DNA of 64,000 nt from Phoronis australis (Eukaryota > Phoronida > Phoronidae), in NCBI GenBank assembly GCA_002633005.1, contig NMRA01000574.1, positions 201,778 through 265,777 on the forward strand, given 5' to 3'. The notes under the pieces are model-generated. The model did no database searches. It saw nothing but the letters and a program-made list of their open reading frames with translations, and was not told where the DNA came from. Positions 1 to 9,849 of this stretch are shown one piece after another (within the stretch, counting starts at the first letter, position 1; each line of letters starts with the position of its first letter). A program made the translations under genes and the position numbers.

Positions 1-264
1 AGTCTAGATATGATGCAGTCAAGCGAATTGAACCCAAACATGTATGGTATTTATAGTTGAGTTCATTTCTGATTATTTCCCATAAATCTTTGTCATCACT
101 GGGAGAACACTGTTAGGTAGGATATCCTCATGGTTGTCGGGACTTGCTTCAGGAACTATTATAATGCCATCATTGTCCCCTGTCGATATTGGGGGATCAG
201 GGTCGAAGCCAAAAATTGCTGGCTGTATTGAAGCCTTTGTACGCTCTAAATCAGAGTCAGAAAA

Positions 265-876
265 TATGGATCGATGCAGCTTGACTGCTACCTCATCTGC
301 CTTTTTAGACGGCAATGGAAAAGTACGTGGAATTTAAAGAAGACATTTGCAACATGACTGATGTAATCATATTTACCATCGTGCAACTGTCTCATGTCAG
401 TCAAGTCGATCTGAATATGGTGAAGAGACTCCTCAAAGATGGGCTTTCAAGGGTGGACGTTCTTTCCCATTCTTGCAGGTAGGACTGGTCGCGCAGAAGG
501 TCTGCACATATGTCTGTGGAATTCCTCAGAATTGCCAGTCGACGATGTCATTTACCTTTTTTGTAACCAGCATGACCCCCGTCTACCCTATAGATATTTT
601 CCACGACTTAGTATACTCGACTTGCCAGAAGGACTGTAGAGGGCTCATCATACTGGCAGTCATTTCCTTTCATCTTAGCAGGTTGCTCTTGGATTTTAGT
701 TTGTGCTTTTCTTTTAGGTGACTTTTCTCTTATAGGTTGTTCTCTGTTGTTGCTGGCAAGACTGATACAGTGTTGTTTTTCTTGCAGTCGTCTCCTTTCA
801 TTTTCTGAGCAGGTGGCTCTTTGTTAATCTTAGGCTGCACTTTTCTTTCTGTCTTGTAAGGTTGTTCTCAGTTTTT
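265..876 (-). mobile_element. Ginger/KRBA2-like DNA transposon fragment, copy A
   Basis: Reading the minus strand, a lysine-rich linker (about 870-690) runs into a short piece of the Ulp1-like peptidase start (motif KGNDCQYD). It then goes straight to the cysteine-rich lead-in of an integrase and the first integrase residues (PSKKADEVAVKL). The same blocks recur at 8266-8936, 14707-15660 and 15985-17440, which shows this is one repeat family. The peptidase core is missing here, and the reading frame has several stops. Integrase homology stops near 265; the peptide that continues to 73 is not recognised. The upper end stops abruptly at 876, where an unrelated transposase begins. Integrases of this kind are related to Gypsy integrases but move as DNA transposons. 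The Ginger assignment rests on the integrase plus Ulp1/PHD combination known from Ginger1 elements. Confidence 0.6.
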
Positions 877-898
877 ACACATGATGCCCTGTATTAGT

Positions 899-2021
899 CT
901 AATCGTTCTTTTGAAAGACTTCCTTCATCAAAGGTGGATTTAGATTGGTTAATGCAGCACAAGCACACCAGACGTGATTGGCAAAAGGCCTCAAACTACA
1001 TGGAATGCTGGCAAGAATTTCAAATTGCTTTATTTGTTGGATGGCCCTTTCCACGTGAATACGAGCCCGTGCAATGCTTCTTGTGAGTATGCACTGCTGC
1101 TCTGACAACTGACCATTGTTTAAAAATGGGGGGATGTTAAGTCCCACTCCACTGGGCATAATATCATGAATGACAAAACCTTTATCTGCCATTACCATGT
1201 CGCCTACTGATAACTTGCTCAAAATACCTGTCTTTTGTGATTGCCTTATCGGACATACAGCCACCATAGAGGTCACTAATAAAGGTCACAACACCATTTG
1301 GTGCCACTCCAACTAAGCCTTTGAAGGTGTTGGCACTTTTGTAGGAGCTCCATGTTTGGTTCTGCTCCCTCATGTTCTTTGGTATTTTAATATAAATTTC
1401 TGTACAGTCAAGAACAATATGGGTATTACTGAATTTATTGAAAGCAGATGGCAAGAATTGTTTGTTTTTGTTAATAGAAGGCAACTTATTCATAAAAATT
1501 TGGCAAAGAATTTTGTCCAACACATGGATCCACGTAATTGCAATGTTCGTGACAGTAGTCTTAGAGCACCCAAAACGGTAAGCCAGATCTAGGTGTTCAA
1601 GGTTGAGGCGAAGCTTCATGAGTGTCATCAATAACTGTTCCGACTTCCCTATCTCGGTCACATTCCAACCATTCCAATAACTGAGAGCAAACCCCGAGCC
1701 CAACTCCAGCAGACACAAAAAGGTAGCATAGTTCTGCAGTCCAGTGTACATCGAGATCGTCACCCTTAATATTGTTAATGGAAAATGTTTTGGCAGCATA
1801 GTCCACTTTCTTCTTAAGTGCTGAAATTTCCCTATCCTCGTTGACAAAGGGGTTCAACACTGACTGGGAAATAGCTGGTGGCGTCGAAACTGAAGTAGAA
1901 GGAGTGGGTGGCTCCGGATCACTGTATAATGTTCCTTATTTCCAACCAAGGTAGGGTCATTTTCCTTCACACCAGCTGCACAAGCGATCTGAGGCGGTAG
2001 GTTTTCTGTCGAGACGTCTGT
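899..2021 (-). pseudogene. ISL2EU/Harbinger-type DDE transposase, frameshifted
   Basis: On the minus strand a likely exon opens after a pyrimidine-rich AG at 2022-2023. The order is a short charged coiled stretch (EISALKKKV), the family signature FSINNIKGDD, a helix-turn-helix (LAYRFGCSKTTVTNIAITWI, as in HTH_Tnp_4), then a DDE_Tnp_4 catalytic domain. The catalytic residues are visible: D in VLDCTE, D in ADKGF and E in RIHVERAI. Two frameshifts break it, one near 1745 between the coiled stretch and TGLQNYATF, and one near 1236-1240, just after GCMSDKAITK, where one base is missing. It is therefore dead. Such transposases often carry an N-terminal THAP domain, which is not seen here. The lower end touches Ginger copy A at 876. 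Confidence 0.8.
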
Positions 2022-2639
2022 AAAACAAAAATTAAATTTGAAGTACATATTACAAATCCTAAAACTAAGTGATTAGTGTCTATTTACACAAACGTTTATT
2101 TTATATTTACACTGACATAACATTTCATTCTTAACTCATTATAAGCATTTCCTGTGGGGAGTTCAGCAGGAAATGATGTTACTGTAATTTGGAACACCTT
2201 AAATTAGACAAAACTTTACATCTTTTGCAGTTTTTAAAATCACGTTTGTTGACTTATTTTATCACACAGGAAGCATAATCTTTGGTTCACATGAGCAGAT
2301 CGGCCAATAAAAAAGGTCAGAAATCAATTCATTGGTCTGACTGTATAGAAGTAAGGCTATATCAAATAGGAAAATCAGGCAGTTACATTGGCTGAGAACG
2401 AATTTTTAAAACATACATACAAATACATATAATAGGGAAAAAGGAAACAACTTTGCCTGAGAAAATAAACATGGCTGTAGGCTACAATACCTCTAGTTTA
2501 TAAAAAGTAATATTGGGAATTTAGGGACAAAGTGAGATCTGTTAAAAAATACACATCTGTAAGTGCTGCATATCAAAATATATAAATGCCTCAACTTACA
2601 TATTACATGTTTAGGGTGTGAGCTTCCAAGTTAACAAAA

Positions 2640-2885
2640 TATGATCAACAAAATACATACTATTGAAGGTAGAAACAGACCAGTACCATTGTGATAATAG
2701 GAAAAAATATGCATACCTTTAATCACATTTGTTTGATATGAGTACAAACTCTAAAATCAGCGCATATGTAAACAACGAAAACAACAACAACATCAAAATA
2801 CTTATTATTGGAGGCAGAAACAGACCATTACAATTGTGATAGAAAAAAACCTTTATGCATATCTTTAATCACATTTGTTTTTGGC
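2640..2885. repeat. Two diverged direct repeats of about 130-150 bp
   Basis: The stretch 2647-2741 (from ATACTATTGAAGGTAGAAAC to ATCACATTTGTTT) is repeated with changes at about 2800-2882. No coding signal is present. A related segment, with AAAATCAGC and CATATGTAAACAA, lies in the foldback at 22746-22975. The surrounding 2022-2964 is otherwise AT-rich sequence in which I see nothing. Confidence 0.5.
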
Positions 2886-2964
2886 CAAAATATGCTTTTA
2901 ATGTGCCCTCAACATCAGGATGCAATACAGTAGAATATAATATGATAAAGTAGTAAAACAATAA

Positions 2965-3776
2965 GGGCTGTTCCAGTAAAATCTGTGTGGGAGGGGGGGG
3001 ACGGCAGTAGAAATAAAAATTCATGGGTGGTGGTCTTCAGAAAAAAACTCAAATTATGGGTGGTCGTTCCCCTAAGAAGTGATGCATTAAAAATGGGTGG
3101 TATTTTTTGACCTGTTAATGTTGACAGGTTGGTTACTTCTGCTGTCCAAACTCAAAAGTCCAAACTCAAAAAAANNNNNNNNNNNNNNNNNNNNNNNNNN
3201 NNNNNNNNNNNNNNNNNNNNNNNNNNNNNNNNNNNNNNNNNNNNNNNNNNNNNNNNNNNNNNNNNNNNNNNNNNNNNNNNNNNNNNNNNNNNNNNNNNNN
3301 NNNNNNNNNNNNNNNNNNNNNNNNNNNNNNNNNNNNNNNNNNNNNNNNNNNNAATAAAAAGTATGAGGAGTTAGATAAACAAGTTCCAATATTCACTTGA
3401 CATAGAAGTAGAAAAGAGTTTGTGGAGACAGTTTGAGATTCATAGATCCTTATAATTGAAAAAATGTTCGTTGAAATTATAGACACATGGTGAACAGAGA
3501 CACCTGGTGGATGCGAAAAGTATTGCTCACAGGCTACTTTAGTTTTTGACGATATTGGACAAGACAACTAGTTCTTATCTGTCAATCATCTAAGTTCTTA
3601 ACAGGTCCTCCTGGAGGCGATTTGTTTGCAAGTGTTGGATTTTATGTTTCAACCTATTAAAAATAATTAAAAAATTATGGGTCATGGGTTGGAGAAATAA
3701 ATGAAAAATATGGGTGGTGGGTACGAAATAAAAGTGCCTTCCCCCCCCTCCCATACAGATTTTGCTGGAACAGCCC
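2965..3776. mobile_element. Non-autonomous DNA transposon (MITE) with TAA target duplication
   Basis: The element begins GGGCTGTTCCAGTAAAATCT and ends with the inverted complement AGATTTTGCTGGAACAGCCC. The terminal inverted repeats run about 36 bases with two or three mismatches and continue into a G-run/C-run pair. It is flanked by TAA at 2962-2964 and 3777-3779. A 3-bp TWA duplication is typical of PIF/Harbinger elements. The interior holds ATGGGTGGT-type subrepeats, no reading frame, and a 178-base assembly gap. Confidence 0.8.
3175..3352. other. Assembly gap (178 N)
   Basis: A run of N inside the MITE. Any translation across it is meaningless. Confidence 0.99.
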
Positions 3777-5180
3777 TAATTAGATACAGTTAACAAAGTA
3801 GCAATTAAAACAGGTTGATGACGAAACTTTGACCAAGAGAACTGAAATAAAGAGATGATACTAAATAGTGAGAGCATGTACAATAATGAAAAATGACGTA
3901 ATTAAGAAAGGTAAAGTGAAAGAATAGGTAAGTAAATTACAGCCACTTTTTACTATTAAGTTTGACAGTATTAATTGATTTGGGCCGTTTAATTTCTGGG
4001 CTAAGAGAATTCCTTATTACAGCAGCAGCATAAGTAAGAGATCTCTCGCTGGTCTCGGGTTTTAATTTTTTTAAAAGAAACATTACCAGCAACAGAAGAA
4101 GGTGTTAAGTATACAGCTTGACTGCTGCTGAATTTGTGACCGTGATACGTTGGAGCCAAACAATTGACACACCTGTTACAGGCAACAGGCAGAGAGAAAT
4201 TTACTTCTTACTATTTCAATACAAAGTGAAACTTCACATTGCATCTACTTATATCAACATCAGAATTACTTAATGATCACTGAAACTAAGTACACTAAGC
4301 ATTAGCATGGCATGTGCAGAGTGTTCAATAAGTCTAAATATCAATGAAGTATGTACACTGCACAATAATATACTTTTAAAAACCCCTTTTAATATTACGC
4401 AACACTTGTTTATGTTTAGATCAATTACAAAACAAACAGCAGCAACAAGTCATTGGCCTGGTCCACAACATTAGAATGAACATGAGGGTCACACCAAAAA
4501 GAAATGTGCAAAGCGCGACATGAAAAATAAGCCTGGCAACTGCTTCACGAAACTCAACTATTGATTATGTTTGTAAAAATAAAAGGAGAATTTAAGAGCA
4601 TGTCAGAATCCCTATTCAAAACGATATCAAATGGCGCTTGGAGATGTCCCACCCTACATCTCAGTGCAAAATATGAAAAAATCAGATTCCTTTATGAGAT
4701 GTCATGCCAACGACATTGTGTGACATGCAGACAGACCTTTGTTTTTACCACATCTCCCACATCATACTGTGGGGGACAAAAATTACACCAACGACATTGT
4801 GTAACATACAGACTGACTGCCAAAAAGTTGGACTTAAAACTGTAAATTTCATAAAAAATGAATGAAAAATTCACATAGCTTTCATTTACAAAACTGAAGC
4901 AAAGTTAAAATAACGATGTTCATTTACCACTTCCCTATAGCACAGCTCAAAACTAGCACCATGCGAACAGCAAGGCTCTGCCTACAACAGGCCTACATTT
5001 TGAGAACCGGTTTTCTCCATTGAACAAACGTTAATCAAACTGGTTCTCAGAATTTTGCATGTTATCATAGGACTATTGCAGGGGATGCAGCAGTTAACCC
5101 AATGTGACAAGAACTGTGAACTGACGTTTGTACCTTTATGTCCTCCCATTGTATCACTCCTAAGTCTACTTTAGCTACTT
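3777..5180. other. No gene seen; small duplications only
   Basis: AT-rich sequence without recognisable coding content. A 29-base segment CCAACGACATTGTGTGACAT... at 4706 recurs 82 bases later at 4788. A short inverted pair, TGAGAACCGGTTTT and AAACTGGTTCTCA, lies at about 4999-5049 and could be the remains of a small foldback element. Confidence 0.5.
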
Positions 5181-5181
5181 C

Positions 5182-5335
5182 TCACATAAAGACATTCACG
5201 TATTTTATAATCCTTGTTTGTTCTCCATCTCGTGCTAAGTACTTCACTGGGTCACCATCAACCAATGTTTTCTGCTGGGAGGACAATCTTGCTTTGGGAC
5301 CTCTGCGTTGTTTCCCTTTGACAAATCCACCGACT
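5182..5335 (-). CDS. Possible isolated exon, unknown product
   Basis: On the minus strand an open segment follows a good acceptor (TTTTTTCAG at about 5336-5344). It encodes a basic peptide of about 50 residues containing KGKQRRGPKARLSSQQKTL and ends at a stop near 5182. I do not recognise it. Its position just downstream of a Ginger-like integrase C-terminus and its basic composition suggest it may be a transposon exon rather than a host gene. Confidence 0.2.
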
Positions 5336-5671
5336 GAAAAAAGGCAAACAAAGTTAGAATTCATAACACATACCCGACTTGCAGGGTGTAATGCATGTTG
5401 AAAACCCCATTCACTTTTCCTCAAAGGCAAGTATGAAACACAAAGTCTACAGAAGGAAAAATATATTAGTTAAAACAAATAAGACTGTAATTTTATATAT
5501 TCTAATGTTAATGGTTTCATCACTTTTGAATGCAATTATTGAAGCCTATAAAAATCTATTCGGTGTAATCACACAAACACTCCACCCTCACAAAATTTCA
5601 ATTTTTAGCTGGGCAGGGTTCGTCATGCAAGCTTGACCTGGATGGCAGTAACTGCTACATTTGATGTTATT

Positions 5672-6297
5672 TTACTTAATCTGTTTCCCAGACATTTTGT
5701 CGATGGCTTTAACAAACAGGCAGCTTCCCTGATGGTGCACAGCTAAATCTCCAGCTCTGTAATTTTCCTTTAGAAGGCCAACTTTGATGCTAAGTTGATA
5801 ATGCATGTCAACTGTTCCACTGACACTGATGACGCTGGCTACTAATTGCTTCATCTCCATTGAAGCTCTGTCAAAATACGGAAGTGTGATATTTACGCAG
5901 TCGTTCTCAGCAAAGCGTGGAGAAATGAGCTTGTGTTTCTTGTTATAAGGTGTTGCCATTCGACTTGGCACTCAGCAGTGTTGACATTCAAGCTCTTTTC
6001 TTAACCCCTTTTCCCTATGTGTGAGGTTGAGTTTCTCAAAGGACTATGTCTGCTCTCCACTGTTTGAGATGTGGCTCCAGGAGGTTGTTGGCGAACTCTC
6101 GTCCATTGAATAGAACACGTGTGAGGCACCCATGTTCAACAGAAGTCTTTCCTGCAGCATGGCTGCTACCTCATCTGCTTTTTTGGACTGCAATGGAAAA
6201 AGTATGGAATTTAGAGAAGACATGAGCAACATGTGAGGTGTAATAATGTTCTTACTATCGGGCGGCTGCTTCATGTCAAACAGGTCGATCTGAATAC
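5672..6297 (-). mobile_element. Ginger-like copy B, integrase core remnant and C-terminal domain
   Basis: The minus strand carries a decayed integrase core (KQPPDSKNIITPHM, then LQSKKADEVAAMLQERLL) and then the C-terminal domain. That domain has NKKHKLISPRFAENDCVNIT, a conserved YFDRA and the terminal GLLKENYRAGDL, as in KRBA2/Ginger-type integrases. The DNG motif and second catalytic D are lost (VFYSMDESS). A stop at 5672 closes the reading frame. The upper side is cut at 6297 by a Gypsy element; the rest of this copy resumes at 8266. Confidence 0.7.
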
Positions 6298-7442
6298 TGC
6301 TGGGTATATTACGTTGTCAAATAAAGTAGACACTCCACGAACTACGCAGTTAAACAAACAGAACTGAACTGAACAACATAAAGATTATCGTCAATGCTTC
6401 TTTTTCAGTTTGAGGGTATTTCCTTTCTGTTTTACTCAGACTACGTGAAGCAAATTGAATTGGTCTTTCCTCACCATCTACAATATGTGACAATTGTGCA
6501 CCTACACCTTCAGGAGATGCATATGTTGCTATGGTTTCTGGTAATTCTGAGTTAAAATGAACCAGAAATCCAGACTCTTTCAGTGCGTTGTTTAAAGCTT
6601 TTTAGCTTTGACTGTCCACTCAAATTTAGTGGATTTCTGCAACATTGCAGTCAAAAGGCGCAATAACCGTGGACATATCTCTTATGTAGGGTCTGTAGTA
6701 ATTTAGAAGACCCAAATAGCTTCTTAGACCAGACACATCTTTTGGTAATGGTATGGTCATAATCAAATCAACTTTTTTCTGAGATTCATGAACTCCAGTT
6801 TTGTCAATAACGTGGCCCAAATGCTCCACTGAATCCTTCATGAATTCATATTTGGACCTGCCTTGTAAATTATGTTTAGACTGCTTGACAAGTCCAACCA
6901 CAGATCACATGACTGATCTTCGTACTGGACATTTACAAGAAACTTACCTACAGGTTTAACAATCTCACCCATGAAACACTCACTTAGATGGTTTCAATTC
7001 ACTTTGGTTTTCAAACAGATTTACATACAAATCATATGGTATGATGGAGTCATGGCTCCCAGTGTCATTTCCATCTCTAGATAATGACCACCAACATTTA
7101 GTGTCACATAGATAGCGTCACCTGTTCCCGTGTTATTTACGCTGTATTCTGTATCGCTGTCCTCTCTGTCGTTTGTGTTGTCTCCAGCTTAGAGTACATG
7201 TCTTGTGCTAGGCTGTCTCCCACATGCAACTTTAATGTGCCCCTTTTTCTTACACTTGCGACATGTTGCATTCTTGAACCAGCATTGGTCCGGATGGTGT
7301 GAGGGTTTGGCACATCTGTAGCACTCTGTGCTGGTTTTCCTCTTTGGTCCCGCCTTTGGTTTGCCAACTCTCCGGCTTTTCTGGTATCATTGTTTCTTTT
7401 TGGCCTTTACCACCTTCACATCACTGAAAGCTATTTCACTTA

Positions 7443-7991
7443 TCATGGTTTTGTTTTCCATGAAAGTATTTTCTCTGGCCAAGGTGAATTGATAGTTTCA
7501 TTAAACGTCAGCTCCTTGTCCTTTGACTTAGCGAGTAACTTTAGCGACATCTGCTCATTAGCACTTCCACTAATGAGTCTGTCCCTCAATTGCTCGTCCA
7601 GTTTATCACCAAACTTGCAGGTAAGATTGAGGTGTTTGAGCACGACTACAAAGTCCGTAATTGACTCCCCTCTCTTTTGGTGTCGTTTGATAAACTTTCT
7701 TCTTTCAGCAATTGTCAGTGGGGGTCCTGCCAAGTGTTTCGTCAGAGTTTCCTTTAACTCTACGTATGTTTTCTGGCTGGGTTTGGCTGGGCTGACCAGA
7801 TCCCGTACAATTCCATAATACATCTTGCCAATGGAATGCAAGAACATTGCTGCCACTTGCTTCTTCGTTAAATCCGTTTCCTCATTCGCTTGTAGAAACA
7901 GTTCAAATCTTTCCAAGTAGCATTCCCACTCCTTGATACCATCATATTCGCTGGAAAACGGGGGCAGGTAACTTTGTGAGCACACAGTCAT
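7443..7991 (-). CDS. Gypsy Gag-like protein
   Basis: An intact frame of 182 residues starts next to the primer binding site. It has the usual retrotransposon Gag layout: LPPFSSEYDGIKEWECYLER near the start, then the conserved ERRKFIKRHQKRGESITDFV and a helical LLAKSKDKELTFNETI end. A zinc knuckle follows downstream in another frame. Gag forms the particle that packages element RNA. The element lacks most of Pol, so this copy cannot move alone. Confidence 0.7.
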   Translation of the reverse strand: MTVCSQSYLPPFSSEYDGIKEWECYLERFELFLQANEETDLTKKQVAAMFLHSIGKMYYGIVRDLVSPAKPSQKTYVELKETLTKHLAGPPLTIAERRKFIKRHQKRGESITDFVVVLKHLNLTCKFGDKLDEQLRDRLISGSANEQMSLKLLAKSKDKELTFNETINSPWPEKILSWKTKP

Positions 7992-8002
7992 CTCGTCGCC
8001 AC

Positions 8003-8265
8003 TGTTGTGTATCTTACTTTGTCAAATAAAGTAGACGCTCCACGAACTACGCAGTGAAATGAACAGAAATGAACTGAACATCAAACTGATTTATTCTACA
8101 TATCATAGCTATATGTATACACAACTACATAACAACATATGATGCATTACCTATGACACACTTCCTATACCTGAAATCGCATGACATAATACCAATTAAA
8201 CTAATGAACTCATAATCAATAATAACCTACAGACATCCTGTTATTGTGTGACTAAGTACACAACA
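8003..8265 (-). repeat. 5' LTR of the nested Gypsy element
   Basis: The block TCAAATAAAGTAGACNCTCC...GAACTACGCAGT occurs at both 8020-8060 and 6318-6350, identifying the two LTRs. This copy is complete at 263 bp, with TG at the left edge and CA on the complementary side. The 3' copy keeps only its first part. Confidence 0.8.
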
Positions 8266-8936
8266 ACTACGGTGATGAAACTCCTCAAAAATTGGCTTTA
8301 AGGGTGGGCGTTCTTTCTGTGGTTGACCCTTCTTGCAGGTAGGACAGGTTGCGCAGAAGGTCTGCAAATATGCCCATTGAATTCTCAGAATTGCCGGCGA
8401 CAACATCTTTTACCTTTTTGTAACTGGCATGACCCCTGTCTACCTTATGGATTTTTCCACAACTTTGTATTCGGCCCTTTCTGGAAGGACCCATCCCCAA
8501 TAGTTGAAACGCAAACCCAATGGCTCTCATTCACATTAACAATCTGAATGAAATCTACTTTCACCACTTGCCGTGTCGGACTGTTGTTAGACTGGGTTGT
8601 ACAATCCTTCCACACCTTACGTTAAGTGCTTGCTTGATCACCTGTCAAGCAGCATCCATGTGGATGTCATTTAGCCAGGCATTTGATGAGAGGATGTCAT
8701 CATACTGGCAGTCATTTCCTTTCATCTTGGCAGGTTGCTTTTGGATCTGAGTTAACGCTTTTCTTTTAGGTGGCTCTTCTCCAAAAGGTGAGAAATAATA
8801 ATCTTGTCTCTTGTTGTATTCTGTGTTCTTATGTACTTTACCTGGAACAAAGCGCACAATGTCCCCCCCCCCTGTGCCTTGGCTTTTCTGTGCAGGTGAT
8901 GTGTTCTGGAATAGCAGTAACACCACTTAATCTCAC
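8266..8936 (-). mobile_element. Ginger-like copy B, second part: Ulp1-like and zinc-binding remnants
   Basis: From 8936 downward the minus strand has the basic linker (KNTEYNKRQDYYFSPFGEEP), the Ulp1-like start (SNAWLNDIHMDAA) and the core around the catalytic histidine (DFIQIVNVNESHWVCVSTIG, near 8510-8570). The cysteine-rich lead-in to the integrase follows (TCKKG-like, near 8330) and stops at the Gypsy insertion. Frames are broken and the catalytic-cysteine half of the peptidase is deleted. The WLND and SHW motifs match the Ulp1 (C48) fold. Confidence 0.65.
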
Positions 8937-8937
8937 A

Positions 8938-9242
8938 GTCACATACGCTGTATATGTAGTATCGGCCGATTTGTACATTTTGCCATTGGGATGGGCATCC
9001 AATTGGGCAATAGCCGTAGGTCCCAAAAATGATCGTAGTAGCATATTTTTTGTTGATGGGTGAGGTGGTTGCCTTCCTTTTGGTTAGCGTCCGTTAATAC
9101 GAAGTAGTCCTCCAGCATTTCAAGGAACTGTTCGAACTTGAGAGATGGAGTGTCCAGTCCAGTGGGCCAGTAAGTTGGCGGTACAGGCACGTGAAAATGT
9201 TGAGCCTTTATGAAGTTCTGCTTTATCCTCGTCGCCAATTGT
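8938..9242 (-). pseudogene. Gypsy element 2, Gag fragment
   Basis: A minus-strand frame encodes PPTYWPTGLDTPSLKFEQFL and EMLEDYFVLTDA, a Gag start typical of Gypsy elements. It is preceded by TTGGCGACGAGGAT at about 9225-9241, the same primer-binding-like sequence as in the first Gypsy. The Gag is cut at 8938, where Ginger copy B begins. Confidence 0.6.
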
Positions 9243-9450
9243 TGTGTAGGTGGTAACACAGTAAATTGGTATAACACGTATATTGCTTGTTGAAAAGATA
9301 ACTACATATAATACGGAAATACTAGTAAATAGGTCTATACACTACGGAGTCCTTTGTCACACTGACTGTAGAATCTAAGTGAGTAATCTCTGAGACTCGT
9401 GGCTTCATTGTTCGTGGTTGGCACACCTTCTAATGGTGACACACCAACCT
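9243..9450 (-). repeat. Probable LTR of Gypsy element 2
   Basis: This non-coding segment lies between the end of an integrase (above 9450) and a primer-binding-like site plus Gag (below 9242), where an LTR is expected. There is no second copy in the window to confirm its edges. Confidence 0.4.
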
Positions 9451-9840
9451 CCCCCCGCTCACAAGCGTTAGTGCGGAAATCGAGTTGGTGGCAGTCCTCT
9501 GTTGGAGCGAAACGATCGCCGAGGCACGTCAAAATGGTCATGGTAACATGCGAAGTTGTAGCAGGTGTCGGGTGCCTCTTCGAAAACCTTTCGCATGCGG
9601 CGGGCATTCCAGAGCTGACCGTCTGAAAGGCGATACGTCCAGTTGCCAATGCAGTCGACAACTTTGAGAGGCGTTGACCATGGTGACGATCCCTTGGGAG
9701 TATGCGGTTTCTTCACGCGTACGGAATCGCCAGTTTTGTAGGGTCCTCTGTGTGTCACTGGAGTAGGTTTTGGGCGAGTGGACTCGCGCTTCTCCTCAGA
9801 GAAGACTGGAACGCGCTCGACCCTGCCTTACTCTTGCAAA
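9450..9840 (-). pseudogene. Gypsy element 2, integrase C-terminal domain
   Basis: The minus strand encodes YKTGDSVRVKKPHTPKGSSP, then STPLKVVDCIGNWTYRLSDG and WNARRMRKVFEEAP. This is the chromodomain-like C-terminal part of a Gypsy integrase, which binds DNA. The frame changes near 9760, where the upstream RVRQGRERVPVFSEEKRES lies in another frame. It sits upstream of an LTR-like segment that is followed by Gag, so two elements or a tandem pair are represented. Confidence 0.7.
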
Positions 9841-9849
9841 ATACTGCTT

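Larger units (their letters stand above)
6298..8265 (-). mobile_element. Gypsy LTR retrotransposon, internally deleted, nested in Ginger copy B
   Basis: The element is read on the minus strand. The 5' LTR is 8003-8265, starts TG and ends CA. A primer-binding-like GTGGCGACGAGATGA follows at 7988-8002. Then come gag, a zinc knuckle near 7200-7300 (CRKCKKKGHIKVAC), a short aspartic-protease-region remnant, and the end of reverse transcriptase (LGLLNYYRPYIRDMSTVIAP, about 6640-6730). RNase H follows (YASPEGVGAQLSHIV, SLSKTERKYPQTEKEAL, about 6390-6600), and last a truncated 3' LTR of about 80 bases at 6298-6380. The RT core and the whole integrase are missing. The host sequence carries AATAC at 6293-6297 and ACTAC at 8266-8270, a 5-bp target duplication with one change. 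Confidence 0.85.
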
